Below the pieces are notes generated by a model. The model was not told the DNA's origin, did not search any database, and was given only the letters and a program-made list of their open reading frames with translations. Position numbers and translations under genes: made by a program. From the NCBI GenBank assembly GCA_902812405.1, contig CADDZI010000001.1, forward strand, positions 62,001-126,000: DNA of 64,000 bases, given 5' to 3'. Source of the stretch: a bacterium (GTDB lineage Bacteria > Vulcanimicrobiota > Vulcanimicrobiia > Eremiobacterales > Eremiobacteraceae). Below, in pieces: positions 57,501-64,000 of this stretch; positions within the stretch are counted from its first letter, which is position 1, and every line of letters begins with the position of its first letter.

Positions 57501-57647
57501 AGCCTCGAGGCGATGGTGGAGAGTGCCGACGCGGCGCCGACGCCGGACGCGCAGCGCGCGTTTGCGGCCTTAGATGCCTCCGGCCGGGCGGCGGTGGACC
57601 GCATACCGTCAGGCACGTGCGGTGTGACGCCGCGACCGGGGACTTAA
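54567..57647 (+). CDS. Secreted BNR/VPS10-type beta-propeller protein
   Basis: A 1026-residue exported protein with a signal peptide (basic start, then LLLFFVLVG, cleavage near residue 26). The body consists of repeated Asp-box/BNR units such as VWQTEDAGRTWRPI, MYVSTDGGRSWRS, VFVSLDGGMTWRRV, LYRSDDGGRRWRRV and FRTRDGGKTWHII, as in sialidase-like and VPS10/sortilin-type propellers. The C-terminal 250 residues hold a beta-sandwich-like part (GLNQFVWDFHV, PGNYTVTLTADG) and a helical end. Large proteins of this class are often annotated as glycosyl hydrolases without proof. ATG 54567 follows a GGAGG site. It is convergent with the next gene, with a 4-base overlap. Confidence 0.85.
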   Translation: MRRLWHGCLRAALLLFFVLVGQAARTQPAAPIDPSLYAGLHWRLVGPFRGGRVLAVSGVPGNSTLFYFGAVDGGVWQTEDAGRTWRPIFDGQPVSSIGAIAVAPSDPRRIYVGTGEADMRSDITFGDGMYVSTDGGRSWRSSGLTDTRHIGWVEVDPHDARRVFVAALGHAYGPNDERGVFVSLDGGMTWRRVLFLNPDTGAIDVKIDPGNPRHVLAALWQTRRPPWNIYQPSNGPGSGLYESRDGGASWHRLVAGLPRRGLGRMGIAFSPSQPRRIYVLADAARGGLYRSDDGGRRWRRVNADPRLWSRGWYFCGVTVDPHDPDTVYVNDTALYRSRDGGQTFTAIKGSPDGDDFHTLWIDPRDPQRMISGSDQGASVSLNGGRTWSTWYNQPTGQFYHIATDTAYPFNLYGAQQDSGAAAALNRSVYSSLTFRDWRAIAAGGESDMLAPDPLSADTVFGGRVERYDLRTAQDQVIDPTLAHPGILWRQTWTLPLVFSPADPHALYFGRQVLFRTRDGGKTWHIISPDLTRPRPGVPPTLDPATAADTLGIGPRRGVIYSIAPSPLRADVIWAGTDDGLIWRTADGGEHWHNVTPAGLGSWSKVTGIEASPFDAACAYAAVDRHRLEDPAPYLYRTCDGGGHWHLITHGLPGDAWLNAVRADPAVRGLLYAGTETGVMLSFDDGDDWLPLQLNLPVVSVRDLSIRGDSLAIATHGRGFWVLDDLAPLRQMAAAAGARGPYLFAPAAAIRVRPGNDQGERLPPEEPAAPNPPTGALIDYELPAGGAARVDIAISDAAGHTVASWSSSRAGPVPNPNDFPFMALYIPHVAVPTTRAGLNQFVWDFHVSPPPDTPGGEQAVGPLAPPGNYTVTLTADGRVQRRSLIVLKDPRIQAGNAGLRAQYLFALQIEESAARLNRAYRLLDGTLAHLSQSHSAEVQACVRRLRAIAGAPAPRSPDNSVGYPETNLTSLHYLMGQLMSLEAMVESADAAPTPDAQRAFAALDASGRAAVDRIPSGTCGVTPRPGT

Positions 57648-59483
57648 GGCCGGTTGTCGGCGTCGCCACCGGATGTGGCCGCCGGGAGCAAGCGGGTAGC
57701 GCGCAGACGCGCGAGTTCCGACTCCAATTCTTGCGCGCGCAAGTTCTCGTACGTCACCTGGGCCGCGCGGCACAGGTGGGCCAGGCCTTTGACTTCGTCG
57801 GGATCGATCTCCGCACCGCTGTCGTGCGGCCCGTAGAGCACAAACCCGGCGAGCGAACGCTGCGCGATGATGGGCATGGCCAGCACGGGACTGCGCTCGC
57901 CGCCGGGAGCGCCGTCCAGTTGCCAGCCTGTGTGCACAAGACGCAGAGGGTTCCAGTCGGCCTCCAACGCCAAGACGAGCGGCGTATCGTGTGCAACGGC
58001 CGGCTGTGGCCCGTCCGCCCATCCATAGGCAAGCACGCGCCGGAAGCCGCCGTTGCCGTCGCGCCGGAAGAGAGCGGCCGACGATAAGGACAAACACGCG
58101 GCGGCTTCGCTGACGACATACCGGTCGACCGTTCCGCCCTGTGTGGCGTGTGCGACGGCGCGGGCGTCGAGGGCCAGCCGAGCCAGCGCCTCACGCCGGG
58201 AGCGGAAGAAGATCCCGTCAACGAGGCTGCCCAAGCGTTTCTCGATGGCGCTCATCCAAAAGCTCAACGCGATCGCGAACGCAATCTCAAACGTCAGAGC
58301 CAGCCGGGCTTGGGCCAGTTCGTGGCCGACAAACCACTCGATGAGGCTGAAGACAACGATGACGATGCCGCTGACGAGAGCAAAGAGCAAGGCACGGTTA
58401 ATGACGAAGCCGACGTCGACGACACGGTGCCCAATGACGGCGTAGGCGACGGCAAGCGGCAGCGCCGTGTTGACGCAAAAGAGCAGGCTTTGAACCCAGC
58501 GCGGTGCTGTGACGGGTAAGACCGAGCTGAACGCCAGGAGCCCGGCGAGGTAGGTGCTCGCCAGGCCGACGAACAAGCCCGCGACCACCCATCGGATACG
58601 CGGGCGGTTGAGCGGGTCACCGCGGACGTACGTCTCGAGAACCGCGTACATGCCGAGGATGAAGGCCAGGCCTTGAACGGCAAGCATGTACCTCTGAAAC
58701 GTCTCCGCCGGTCGCCCCAGCAGCATATTTGCCACATCCGGGTAGAGGATAAGAGCGGCAAAGCCGACCGCAAGAGTGGGCAGGGCGCGCCGTACCACGC
58801 GCCGCCATGCCCGCTTGGGTGGGGCCAGAAAATCAAGCGCGAAGACGACAAGCCCCGCCGTTCCGGCGGCAGTCAGCACGTCGCCGAGCAGGACAGCGGC
58901 GACATGTATCGCGGATCCCGGGAAGCGAGAAAACGATGCAAAAGGCGATCCCTGGACTGTAGCCCAGGCAGTACAGGAAAAAGCCCCATGTCATCGGGCT
59001 GGGACGAGCGATCACGAGGACCCCGCCCACGCCGATGAAAATCGCCGCGGCCAAGGTTCGCAAAACGAGCCCCAGCTTGGAGAGGGCCGGGTAGTCGGCC
59101 GGTTGGGGAACGAGAATCACTCGCCGTTCGGTGCCGTTGCGGACGATCCAGATGGGAATGGGCGTTGCGGCCGCAGCCCGGGCCGGAGAGCCGCTCACAT
59201 ACACGCGGGATAGGAAGGGAGTCCGGGCGAGATCGACGCGGTCACCTGGGAGGATGCCGTTACGCGCCGCGGTTGAACCAGGAGCGACGGCTTTGACTCG
59301 TCCATCATAATCTGTCTGCATTCCGGTTTCGCCGTTGGGGGTCCATGCGGCACCCGCAGGGTTCCAGACCAAGCTGAAATTGGCCAGCGTGGTTCCGAAG
59401 ACCAGCACGGAGAGCAACACGACCTCACAATTCGAGCCACGGTGTGCGATGCACCGGGCGCCGCGTGCGTCATTGAGGTCCAC
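57644..59483 (-). pseudogene. PDZ - multi-helix membrane - GAF protein, split by a frameshift
   Basis: Two overlapping minus-strand frames appear to be one gene. The first (59483 down to 58833) has an N-terminal anchor (VVLLSVLVFGTTLANFSLVW), a PDZ-like domain (VKAVAPGSTAARNGILPGDR) and a membrane helix ending MTWGFFLYCLGYSPG. The second (about 58992 down to 57644) continues with GSPFASFSRFPGS, then helices (AIHVAAVLLGDVLTAAGTAG onward), about six to seven in all, and a C-terminal GAF-like domain (about the last 170 residues). The frames must join between 58833 and 58992, probably near 58950-58985. This may be a real inactivating mutation, a programmed shift or a sequencing error. No kinase or other output domain follows the GAF. 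Confidence 0.75.
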
Positions 59484-59727
59484 CTATTCGCCAGCCGGCT
59501 CGCAGTGCACTTGCAGTCCGGCGATTCCCGCGGACGGTCGACTCGGCGATTTCGAGGCGTGCGCGCAAGCACGCCTCCCGGCACGTTTTCGAGCGAGGGG
59601 TTAGCCGGGCGACGCCGGGCCGCCATCCAGGGGCGGCGCGATGCGAAAGAGGGAAGGTCGAAGAGGGACGGAAGGACGATGGTAACCGCGGCGGCTTTGC
59701 GTCTCGGGTAGAAAGGAAGATGTCGGA

Positions 59728-60003
59728 ATGCCAAAATACGTCATCGAACGCGAGCTGCCGGGGGCAGGCCGCCTGACCCCGGAAGAACTTGCCGGAATTG
59801 CGCGCACGTCCTGTTCCGTACTGTCGGATCTCGGTCCGTCAATACAATGGGTCCACAGTTACGTGACGGCCGATAAGATTTACTGCGTGTACATCGCGCC
59901 GGACGAGCAGGCCATCCGCGAACATGCCAAGCGCGGTGGCTTTCCCGCCAACCGTATCAGTGAGGTCACGACGACGATCGATCCGACGACTGCGGAAGCC
60001 TAG
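59728..60003 (+). CDS. DUF4242 (SCO4226-like) small protein
   Basis: A 91-residue protein with the family pattern YVIERELPGAGRLTPEELAG, SIQWVHSYVTADKIYCVYIA and HAKRGGFPANRISEV. The Streptomyces relative SCO4226 is a nickel-binding ferredoxin-like-fold protein; otherwise the role is unknown. ATG 59728 follows GAAAGGAAG. It is a single-gene unit, with 244 bases on its left (no supportable gene there) and 284 on its right before the tRNA. Confidence 0.85.
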   Translation: MPKYVIERELPGAGRLTPEELAGIARTSCSVLSDLGPSIQWVHSYVTADKIYCVYIAPDEQAIREHAKRGGFPANRISEVTTTIDPTTAEA

Positions 60004-60092
60004 CGGACCACATCGGTCGCCCATGCCTGCCTGCCGTTGCGGCCGGCAGGCAGCCGACCCTGTGCGCCGCGCCGCACGCACGAAATGGCCTC

Positions 60093-60200
60093 GCGCCCTC
60101 CTGGTCGTGGATGTTTGCAGGCGCCGTGGCTCAGGCTGCAGCTCGCCCTCCTCGCGTCCTCCTAGTCGTGGATGTTTGCGTGCCCGTCATCGCGCAGGCT
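60093..60200. repeat. Imperfect direct repeat, 61-base spacing
   Basis: A block of about 45-50 bases beginning GCGCCCTCCTGGTCGTGGAT (60093) recurs as GCGTCCTCCTAGTCGTGGAT (60154). Both continue GTTTGC and end in CAGGCTGC. The region between the DUF4242 gene and tRNA-Thr holds no supportable gene. It looks like a local duplication with divergence. Confidence 0.6.
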
Positions 60201-60287
60201 GCGGTCGGCGCTGGGCCGCATGAGAAGGCGAGCCGGTGCTCGGCGAACAAGGTGGGTGCTCCAAGAGCCCTAGAAACCGGGCGCTGC

Positions 60288-60360
60288 GCCGACGTAGCTC
60301 AGCCGGTAGAGCAGCGGTTTTGTAAACCGCGGGTCGGGGGTTCAAATCCCTCCGTCGGCT
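60288..60360 (+). tRNA. tRNA-Thr (anticodon UGU)
   Basis: A 73-base cloverleaf. The acceptor GCCGACG (60288-60294) pairs with CGTCGGC (60353-60359). The D-arm is GCTC...GAGC, the anticodon stem GCGGT/ACCGC encloses TTTGTAA (anticodon TGT, reading ACA), and the T-arm contains GGTTCAAATCC. The discriminator is T and CCA is not encoded. Confidence 0.96.
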
Positions 60361-60477
60361 TCTTTTGCCTTATACCTTCGTGCTGGGTCTGGGAGCTGTA
60401 CGGCGGCAAACGGTCGCTCCTCATTTTCCATGGCTGCCAACTGGCATCTGCCTCATAAAATAAGGCTTAGACGCCTC

Positions 60478-60506
60478 TTGCCCGAATAAACCGTGTGTGG
60501 TATCAT
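60478..60506 (+). promoter_or_regulatory. Probable promoter of the lrp-kamA operon
   Basis: TTGCCC (60478-60483) and TATCAT (60501-60506) are separated by 17 bases, 31 bases before the GTG of the Lrp gene. The surrounding DNA is AT-richer than its neighbours, as expected for a regulated promoter. An Lrp autoregulatory site may overlap, but no clear operator was recognised. Confidence 0.6.
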
Positions 60507-60537
60507 CAAATAGCCTAACAACGTACGGGAGATAGCC

Positions 60538-61050
60538 GTGCTGAGTACGTCGTCCGCCTCCGTTGATCAGTTGGACCTTCAACTGATGGAGGCTTTGCAA
60601 CGCAACGGTCGAGCAACGTTTGCCGAGCTCGGCGAGCTCGTCGGGCTCAAGGCCGCCTCCGTGCACGAGCGTGTCAAGCGCCTCGAGGCCCGAGGCTTCA
60701 TCCGCGGGTACACGGCCCGCCTGGACGGGCGGCTTTTGGGCCTCCAGTTAACGGCGTTCGTCAGCTGCTACACATCGGCGAGCACCGACTACGACGAGTT
60801 GACGTCGATCGTGGCCCAGCTGCCGGAGGTATGTGAGATCTACAGCGTCACTGGGGAAGAGACGTACATTCTGCGGGTCATGACACGCTCGACGGTGGAT
60901 TTGGACGACTTTTTGGCGCGCTTGAAGAAGATTCCCGGCGTCGAGCGGACCAAGACGATGATCGTGCTCTCGACTCCTTTTGAGCGCGGGGGCATTACCT
61001 TGCGGGAGGACGGCGTTCCGGCCGCCCGCCGCTTACGGAGCGTGCGATAA
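60538..61050 (+). CDS. Lrp/AsnC family transcriptional regulator
   Basis: A 170-residue feast/famine regulator. The N-terminal winged helix-turn-helix is LDLQLMEALQRNGRATFAEL followed by VGLKAASVHERVKRLEARGF. The C-terminal RAM effector domain includes LTAFVSCYTS, VCEIYSVTGEETYILRVM and IPGVERTKTMIVLS. GTG 60538 follows GGGAGA. It is two bases from kamA, so it probably controls that gene, with an amino acid such as lysine as the inferred effector. The C-terminus is about 20 residues longer than typical. Confidence 0.93.
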   Translation: MLSTSSASVDQLDLQLMEALQRNGRATFAELGELVGLKAASVHERVKRLEARGFIRGYTARLDGRLLGLQLTAFVSCYTSASTDYDELTSIVAQLPEVCEIYSVTGEETYILRVMTRSTVDLDDFLARLKKIPGVERTKTMIVLSTPFERGGITLREDGVPAARRLRSVR

Positions 61051-61052
61051 CG

Positions 61053-62432
61053 ATGTCCGCACTGTCAGTCAGCATTCCCACGCCTGTCCGGCCCCTCAAG
61101 CCGCCGGCGGGTCCCGAGGCGTTGGAGCACATGAACCTGCGCCAGGGAGAGTTCTGGCGAGTCATTCCGGCCTACAAGGACGTCGACAGCGACACCTTCC
61201 TCAATCACCTCTGGCAGTACCAGCATTCGGTGAAGACACCTGAGGAGCTGCAACATACGGTGCAGGACCTAGCGCCGCCGGCGTTCATCGAGGACATGCG
61301 AGCTGGTTTTCACCGGGCACCGATGAATGTCCGGGTCTCGCCCTACATGATCGCTTTGATCGACTGGAGCAACCCCTACACCGATCCCATTCGCACGCAG
61401 TTCATCCCCCTGGCTTCGCGTCTGCTGCCCGATCACCCCAAGCTGTCTCTCGATTCCCTGCACGAGCTGGAAGATTCTCCCACCCCCGGCCTCACGCACC
61501 GCTACGTGGACAAGGCACTCTTTTTGCCGACCAACGTCTGTCCGGTGTACTGCCGCTACTGCACGCGATCGTATGCCATCGGGGGCGACACCGAGGTTGT
61601 CGAGAAGGCGGAGCTGGCGACCAATCAGCAGCGCTGGCAGCAGGCCTTCGCCTACATCGCCTCGCGGCCGGAATTGCAGGACATCGTCATCTCGGGCGGT
61701 GACGCCTACCAGCTGCCGGCGAAGAGTCTGCGGAAGATCGGTGAGACGCTGCTGGACATGCCGAACATTCGACGCATCCGCATCGCCTCCAAGGGTCCGG
61801 CGGTGATGCCCAGCAAGATTCTCACCGACACGGCCTGGACGGAGGCCCTGGTCGGGTTGGTCGAGTGCGGCCGCAGGCTCGGCAAAGACGTCATGCTGCA
61901 CACGCACTTCAATCATCCCAACGAAATCACGTGGATCACGCAGCAGGCGATGCAGCTGCTCTTCGAACGCGGGGTCATGGTCCGCAACCAGAGCGTCCTC
62001 ATTCGCGGCGTCAACGACGATGCGCGGACGATGCAGCTGCTCGTGCGCCGGCTGGGCTACATCAACGTTCACCCGTACTACGTCTACATGCACGATATGG
62101 TGAAAGGCGTCGAGGACTTGCGCACGACCGTGCAGACCGCGATCGACATCGAAAAGTTCGTGCGTGGCTCAACGGCCGGCTTCAATACGCCGACCTTCGT
62201 GTGCGATGCCCCAGGTGGGGGCGGCAAGCGGGACGTGCACAGCTACGACTACTACGATCGGGAGAATGGCATCGCCGTGTACAGTGCACCGAGCGTCAAG
62301 CCGGGACGATGGTTTTTGTACTTTGATCCGATCGACCAACTCTCGCCGGCGGCGCAGGAGCGGTGGAAGGATCCGCGTACCCAGGATGAGATGATCGCAG
62401 ACGCGACGGCACGCGCTGCAGAGGGCCGCTAG
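61053..62432 (+). CDS. kamA: Lysine 2,3-aminomutase (KamA-type radical SAM enzyme)
   Basis: A 459-residue PLP- and SAM-dependent aminomutase moving the alpha-amino group of lysine to C3. The cluster motif CPVYCRYC (163-170) lies in NVCPVYCRYCTRSYAIGGDT. The PLP Lys is in DAPGGGGK. The Asp of that motif and the Asp in YMHDMVKGVEDLRT match the two acidic residues that hold the lysine side chain in clostridial KamA, as I recall it, arguing against glutamate 2,3-aminomutase. Too long for EpmB. It is co-transcribed with an Lrp regulator. The usual partners (ablB acetyltransferase, or kamD/kamE) are not in the window, so osmolyte synthesis versus fermentation is undecided. Confidence 0.9.
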   Translation: MSALSVSIPTPVRPLKPPAGPEALEHMNLRQGEFWRVIPAYKDVDSDTFLNHLWQYQHSVKTPEELQHTVQDLAPPAFIEDMRAGFHRAPMNVRVSPYMIALIDWSNPYTDPIRTQFIPLASRLLPDHPKLSLDSLHELEDSPTPGLTHRYVDKALFLPTNVCPVYCRYCTRSYAIGGDTEVVEKAELATNQQRWQQAFAYIASRPELQDIVISGGDAYQLPAKSLRKIGETLLDMPNIRRIRIASKGPAVMPSKILTDTAWTEALVGLVECGRRLGKDVMLHTHFNHPNEITWITQQAMQLLFERGVMVRNQSVLIRGVNDDARTMQLLVRRLGYINVHPYYVYMHDMVKGVEDLRTTVQTAIDIEKFVRGSTAGFNTPTFVCDAPGGGGKRDVHSYDYYDRENGIAVYSAPSVKPGRWFLYFDPIDQLSPAAQERWKDPRTQDEMIADATARAAEGR

Positions 62433-62478
62433 AGGCGCCGTACACGGTTTTCGGACGATAGACGCATATCCGCTCCGA

Positions 62479-62784
62479 GCGTGGCGCAGCGGCTACCGTG
62501 CGAGTTCCAGCCTCGACCCGGCGGCCGATCCCGACGATCCCAACGGGATGTATCAAGACTGGAGCGCGCAGGCCGTGCAAAAGCGCGGTGGTTCCTTCAT
62601 GCTGTGCCACAACGCGATGACCGCCGTTGCGGGCCTCTTTGCCGACGGTATGCGCAAAGATCCCCGCGCCGTCCTCTCGGACTTCGAACGGAACACGCTG
62701 CCCGGGTTCCTTGTCGTTCCGGCCGGTGTCGCGGCCGTTCAGGCGGCGCAACTGAAAGGGTGGAAACTGTTTCCGGTCGGGTAG
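62479..62784 (+). pseudogene. 5'-truncated remnant of a secreted/Tat-type protein gene
   Basis: An open frame without a credible start runs into this region from inside kamA. From about 62479 it reads like a real protein end: AWRSGYRASSSLDPAADPDD, then MYQDWSAQAV, GGSFMLCHNAMTAVAGLFAD and LPGFLVVPAGVAAVQAAQLK. The CHNA and LVPAGV-type blocks recall the C-terminus of exported proteins annotated as Tat-signal or DsrE-like, a weak match from memory. Only ATG 62548 could start a 78-residue product. A decayed gene whose 5' part was lost is more likely than a functional small protein. No other gene is seen from 62785 to the tRNA at 62997. Confidence 0.5.
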
Positions 62785-62996
62785 AGGCTATCCGGCCGCG
62801 GGGGCGGGTGCACGCCTTGGGATGCATGCCGGCGTAAGGCCGCCTGGGCGCGACTGACGGGTGCCCGGCATGGCGCGGCTTGTGTGGAGGAAGGGCGGCA
62901 GCCGGCCGAAGAGGCGACAGGCTGCCCCTGATTCGCAACGCGCGAAGGGGCCGAGCATGGACGGCGCTGCGCGGCGCAGAAATGAAGGGCCCCGGC

Positions 62997-63080
62997 GGGC
63001 AGGTGGCCGAGTGGTTAATGGCAGCAGACTGTAAATCTGCCGCGCACAGCGCTACGTAGGTTCGAATCCTACCCTGCCCA
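62997..63080 (+). tRNA. tRNA-Tyr (anticodon GUA)
   Basis: An 84-base class II tRNA with a long variable arm. The acceptor GGGCAGG (62997-63003) pairs with CCTGCCC (63073-63079), with discriminator A. The anticodon stem GCAGA/TCTGC encloses CTGTAAA (anticodon GTA), and the T-arm contains TAGGTTCGAATCCTA. CCA is not encoded. Confidence 0.96.
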
Positions 63081-63117
63081 GCGATGCCTCCATTGGCGCG
63101 CTGCCCAAAACGTCTGG

Positions 63118-63672
63118 TTAGGTCATGGGAGCCCGGACGCGCCTCCCGGGTGCGAATTGCTGCGGGTCGTAGTTGGGATCGTTGCGCGGCCTGGGCACGT
63201 CTTTCCACCACTCGCTGTAGCGCGCCAGCCAATCGAAGTTCTCGTAGATATAGTCGTTGTTCTCGAAGCGCCGCCGATGCAAGATGAACGGTTGGATGGT
63301 CTGCCAGTGCGTGCGAATCAGCAATCCCACCGCATCGACAATCAGCGAGGCGTTGAGGACGCCGCGGCGTGCCAGGCAGGCGACGGTTTCCATGTACTGT
63401 CCGACGACGTAGAGAGCCCGCTCATCGGCGGATCCGGGGTAGCGGGAGCGCAGATCCTCATCCGTCGGGTAGCGTTCGTGCACGCCCTGCAACTGCTGAA
63501 AAGCCTCCACGACCGGGGCGGCGGAAATCCGGTCGATCGCGTCGAGCAGAGCCAGGGCATTGCGTTCGTGGGAGATTTCACGGGTCTGGCGGGCCAAGAA
63601 GAACGTCGTGAAGACGACGGCCGCAAAAGCGATGATGACGGACGCCAAAGGCACGAGATTGTCAATGCTCAT
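63118..63672 (-). CDS. Membrane-anchored DUF4760-like protein
   Basis: A 184-residue protein with one N-terminal membrane helix (LVPLASVIIAFAAVVFTTFF) followed by a soluble helical domain: RQTREISHERNALALLDAID, ALYVVGQYMETVACLARRG, and a Trp-rich end (FDWLARYSEWWKDVP). The arrangement resembles the DUF4760 group of small membrane proteins with unknown function; the match is by pattern only. It starts at ATG 63672. Its end faces tRNA-Tyr, with 37 bases between. The 275 bases to the next gene hold no supportable feature. Confidence 0.7.
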   Translation of the reverse strand: MSIDNLVPLASVIIAFAAVVFTTFFLARQTREISHERNALALLDAIDRISAAPVVEAFQQLQGVHERYPTDEDLRSRYPGSADERALYVVGQYMETVACLARRGVLNASLIVDAVGLLIRTHWQTIQPFILHRRRFENNDYIYENFDWLARYSEWWKDVPRPRNDPNYDPQQFAPGRRVRAPMT

Positions 63673-63947
63673 GGCTCATTCTCCGAGCGTGCGCCTGGGC
63701 GCAGGGAATGTGCTCTTCGGTATCGTCCCGGGTGCGACCTCGACCCGCAACCTGCGAAGGTGCGCATGCGCCAAAGGACGAGAATGGCCGTGATGCTGGA
63801 ACGGTCAGGGCATGCCGGCCATGGAGGCCGGGCAAAAGTGCCGAACGGGCCGCGTGGGAGCGACGGCCGGAGCGCGCAGGGTCGTTTCGGGACGCGGCGG
63901 AGCACGCACGCGTCAGCCGTCGCCATCCCGAGGAGGAAAGGCAAGGA

Positions 63948-64000
63948 ATGCGCCGGTCGGTCGGGGTGTGGGCGTGGGTGACGCTCGTTTCTGCAGCGTT
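63948..64000 (+). CDS. Start of an exported protein (cut by window edge)
   Basis: ATG 63948 follows a strong GAGGAGGAAAGG ribosome-binding region and begins MRRSVGVWAWVTLVSAA, a basic start followed by a hydrophobic stretch, as in a signal peptide. Only 17 codons are in the window, so the family is unknown. Confidence 0.6.
   Translation, partial: MRRSVGVWAWVTLVSAA

Noticed and set aside
60288-63080. Integrated element between tRNA-Thr and tRNA-Tyr
   Set aside because: No integrase, no duplicated tRNA 3' end, and ordinary genes (lrp, kamA) in between.

Overview
This is a 64 kb stretch of a dense, GC-rich (clearly well above 60 percent) bacterial chromosome with short intergenic gaps, many 4-base stop/start overlaps (ATGA, GTGA) and frequent GTG and TTG starts. 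The core gene orders (cmk-plsC-ispH; fakA-plsX-fakB next to rpmB; PIN/TRAM-ispD-ispF-gltX-cysE-cysS-rlmB-sigH) match those of Bacillota and neighbouring Terrabacteria phyla. High GC, full amino-acid and propionyl-CoA catabolism and the absence of any sporulation gene suggest a deep-branching high-GC lineage (for example a Thermaerobacter/Limnochordia-like Bacillota or an Eremiobacterota-like phylum). The sequence alone does not settle this. No phage, insertion sequence or CRISPR array is visible.

Left part (1-14.0 kb, mostly minus strand). The window opens in an ABC ATPase with its HlyD-type adaptor, then a DUF72 protein and a large PAS-PAS-GAF-GGDEF-EAL cyclic-di-GMP protein. A five-gene minus-strand operon follows: carboxyltransferase, a 69-residue epsilon-like subunit, biotin carboxylase/carrier, methylmalonyl-CoA mutase large subunit and epimerase. 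It converts propionyl-CoA to succinyl-CoA, but the B12-binding mutase subunit is not in the window. Next come a degenerate receiver protein, three tandem palindromic repeats, an S41 protease and an in-frame FolK-FolE2 fusion.

Middle (14.0-31.5 kb). clpC has a strong promoter and a long, hairpin-rich leader. It is followed by a PPi-type phosphofructokinase and an RsbW-like anti-sigma kinase. Amino-acid catabolism then dominates: hutI-ftcD (minus), a leucine-degradation operon liuB-liuC-liuD-liuE (plus), a GGDEF protein, a pirin, and hutH-hutU (minus).

Housekeeping block (31.5-54.1 kb, plus strand). This runs through cmk-plsC-ispH, a 1010-residue double GT-C/PMT glycosyltransferase with a DPM-like GT2 partner, yebC, a PASTA protein, rpe, thiL (overlapping antisense rpmB), fakA-plsX-fakB, hemW, PIN/TRAM, ispD, ispF, gltX, cysE, cysS, rlmB and sigH. 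Between gltX and cysE lies a probable cysteine attenuator: a 23-codon leader peptide ending in Cys-Cys-Cys, with competing GGCTGC/GCAGCC pairings.

Right part (54.1-64 kb). It contains a small CxxxxC/CPxGH protein whose ribosome-binding site is buried in an 11-bp hairpin, a secreted BNR/VPS10-type propeller protein, a frameshifted PDZ-membrane-GAF gene, a DUF4242 protein, tRNA-Thr(UGU), an Lrp regulator with lysine 2,3-aminomutase, a 5'-truncated gene remnant, tRNA-Tyr(GUA), a membrane-anchored DUF4760-like protein, and the first codons of a secreted protein.
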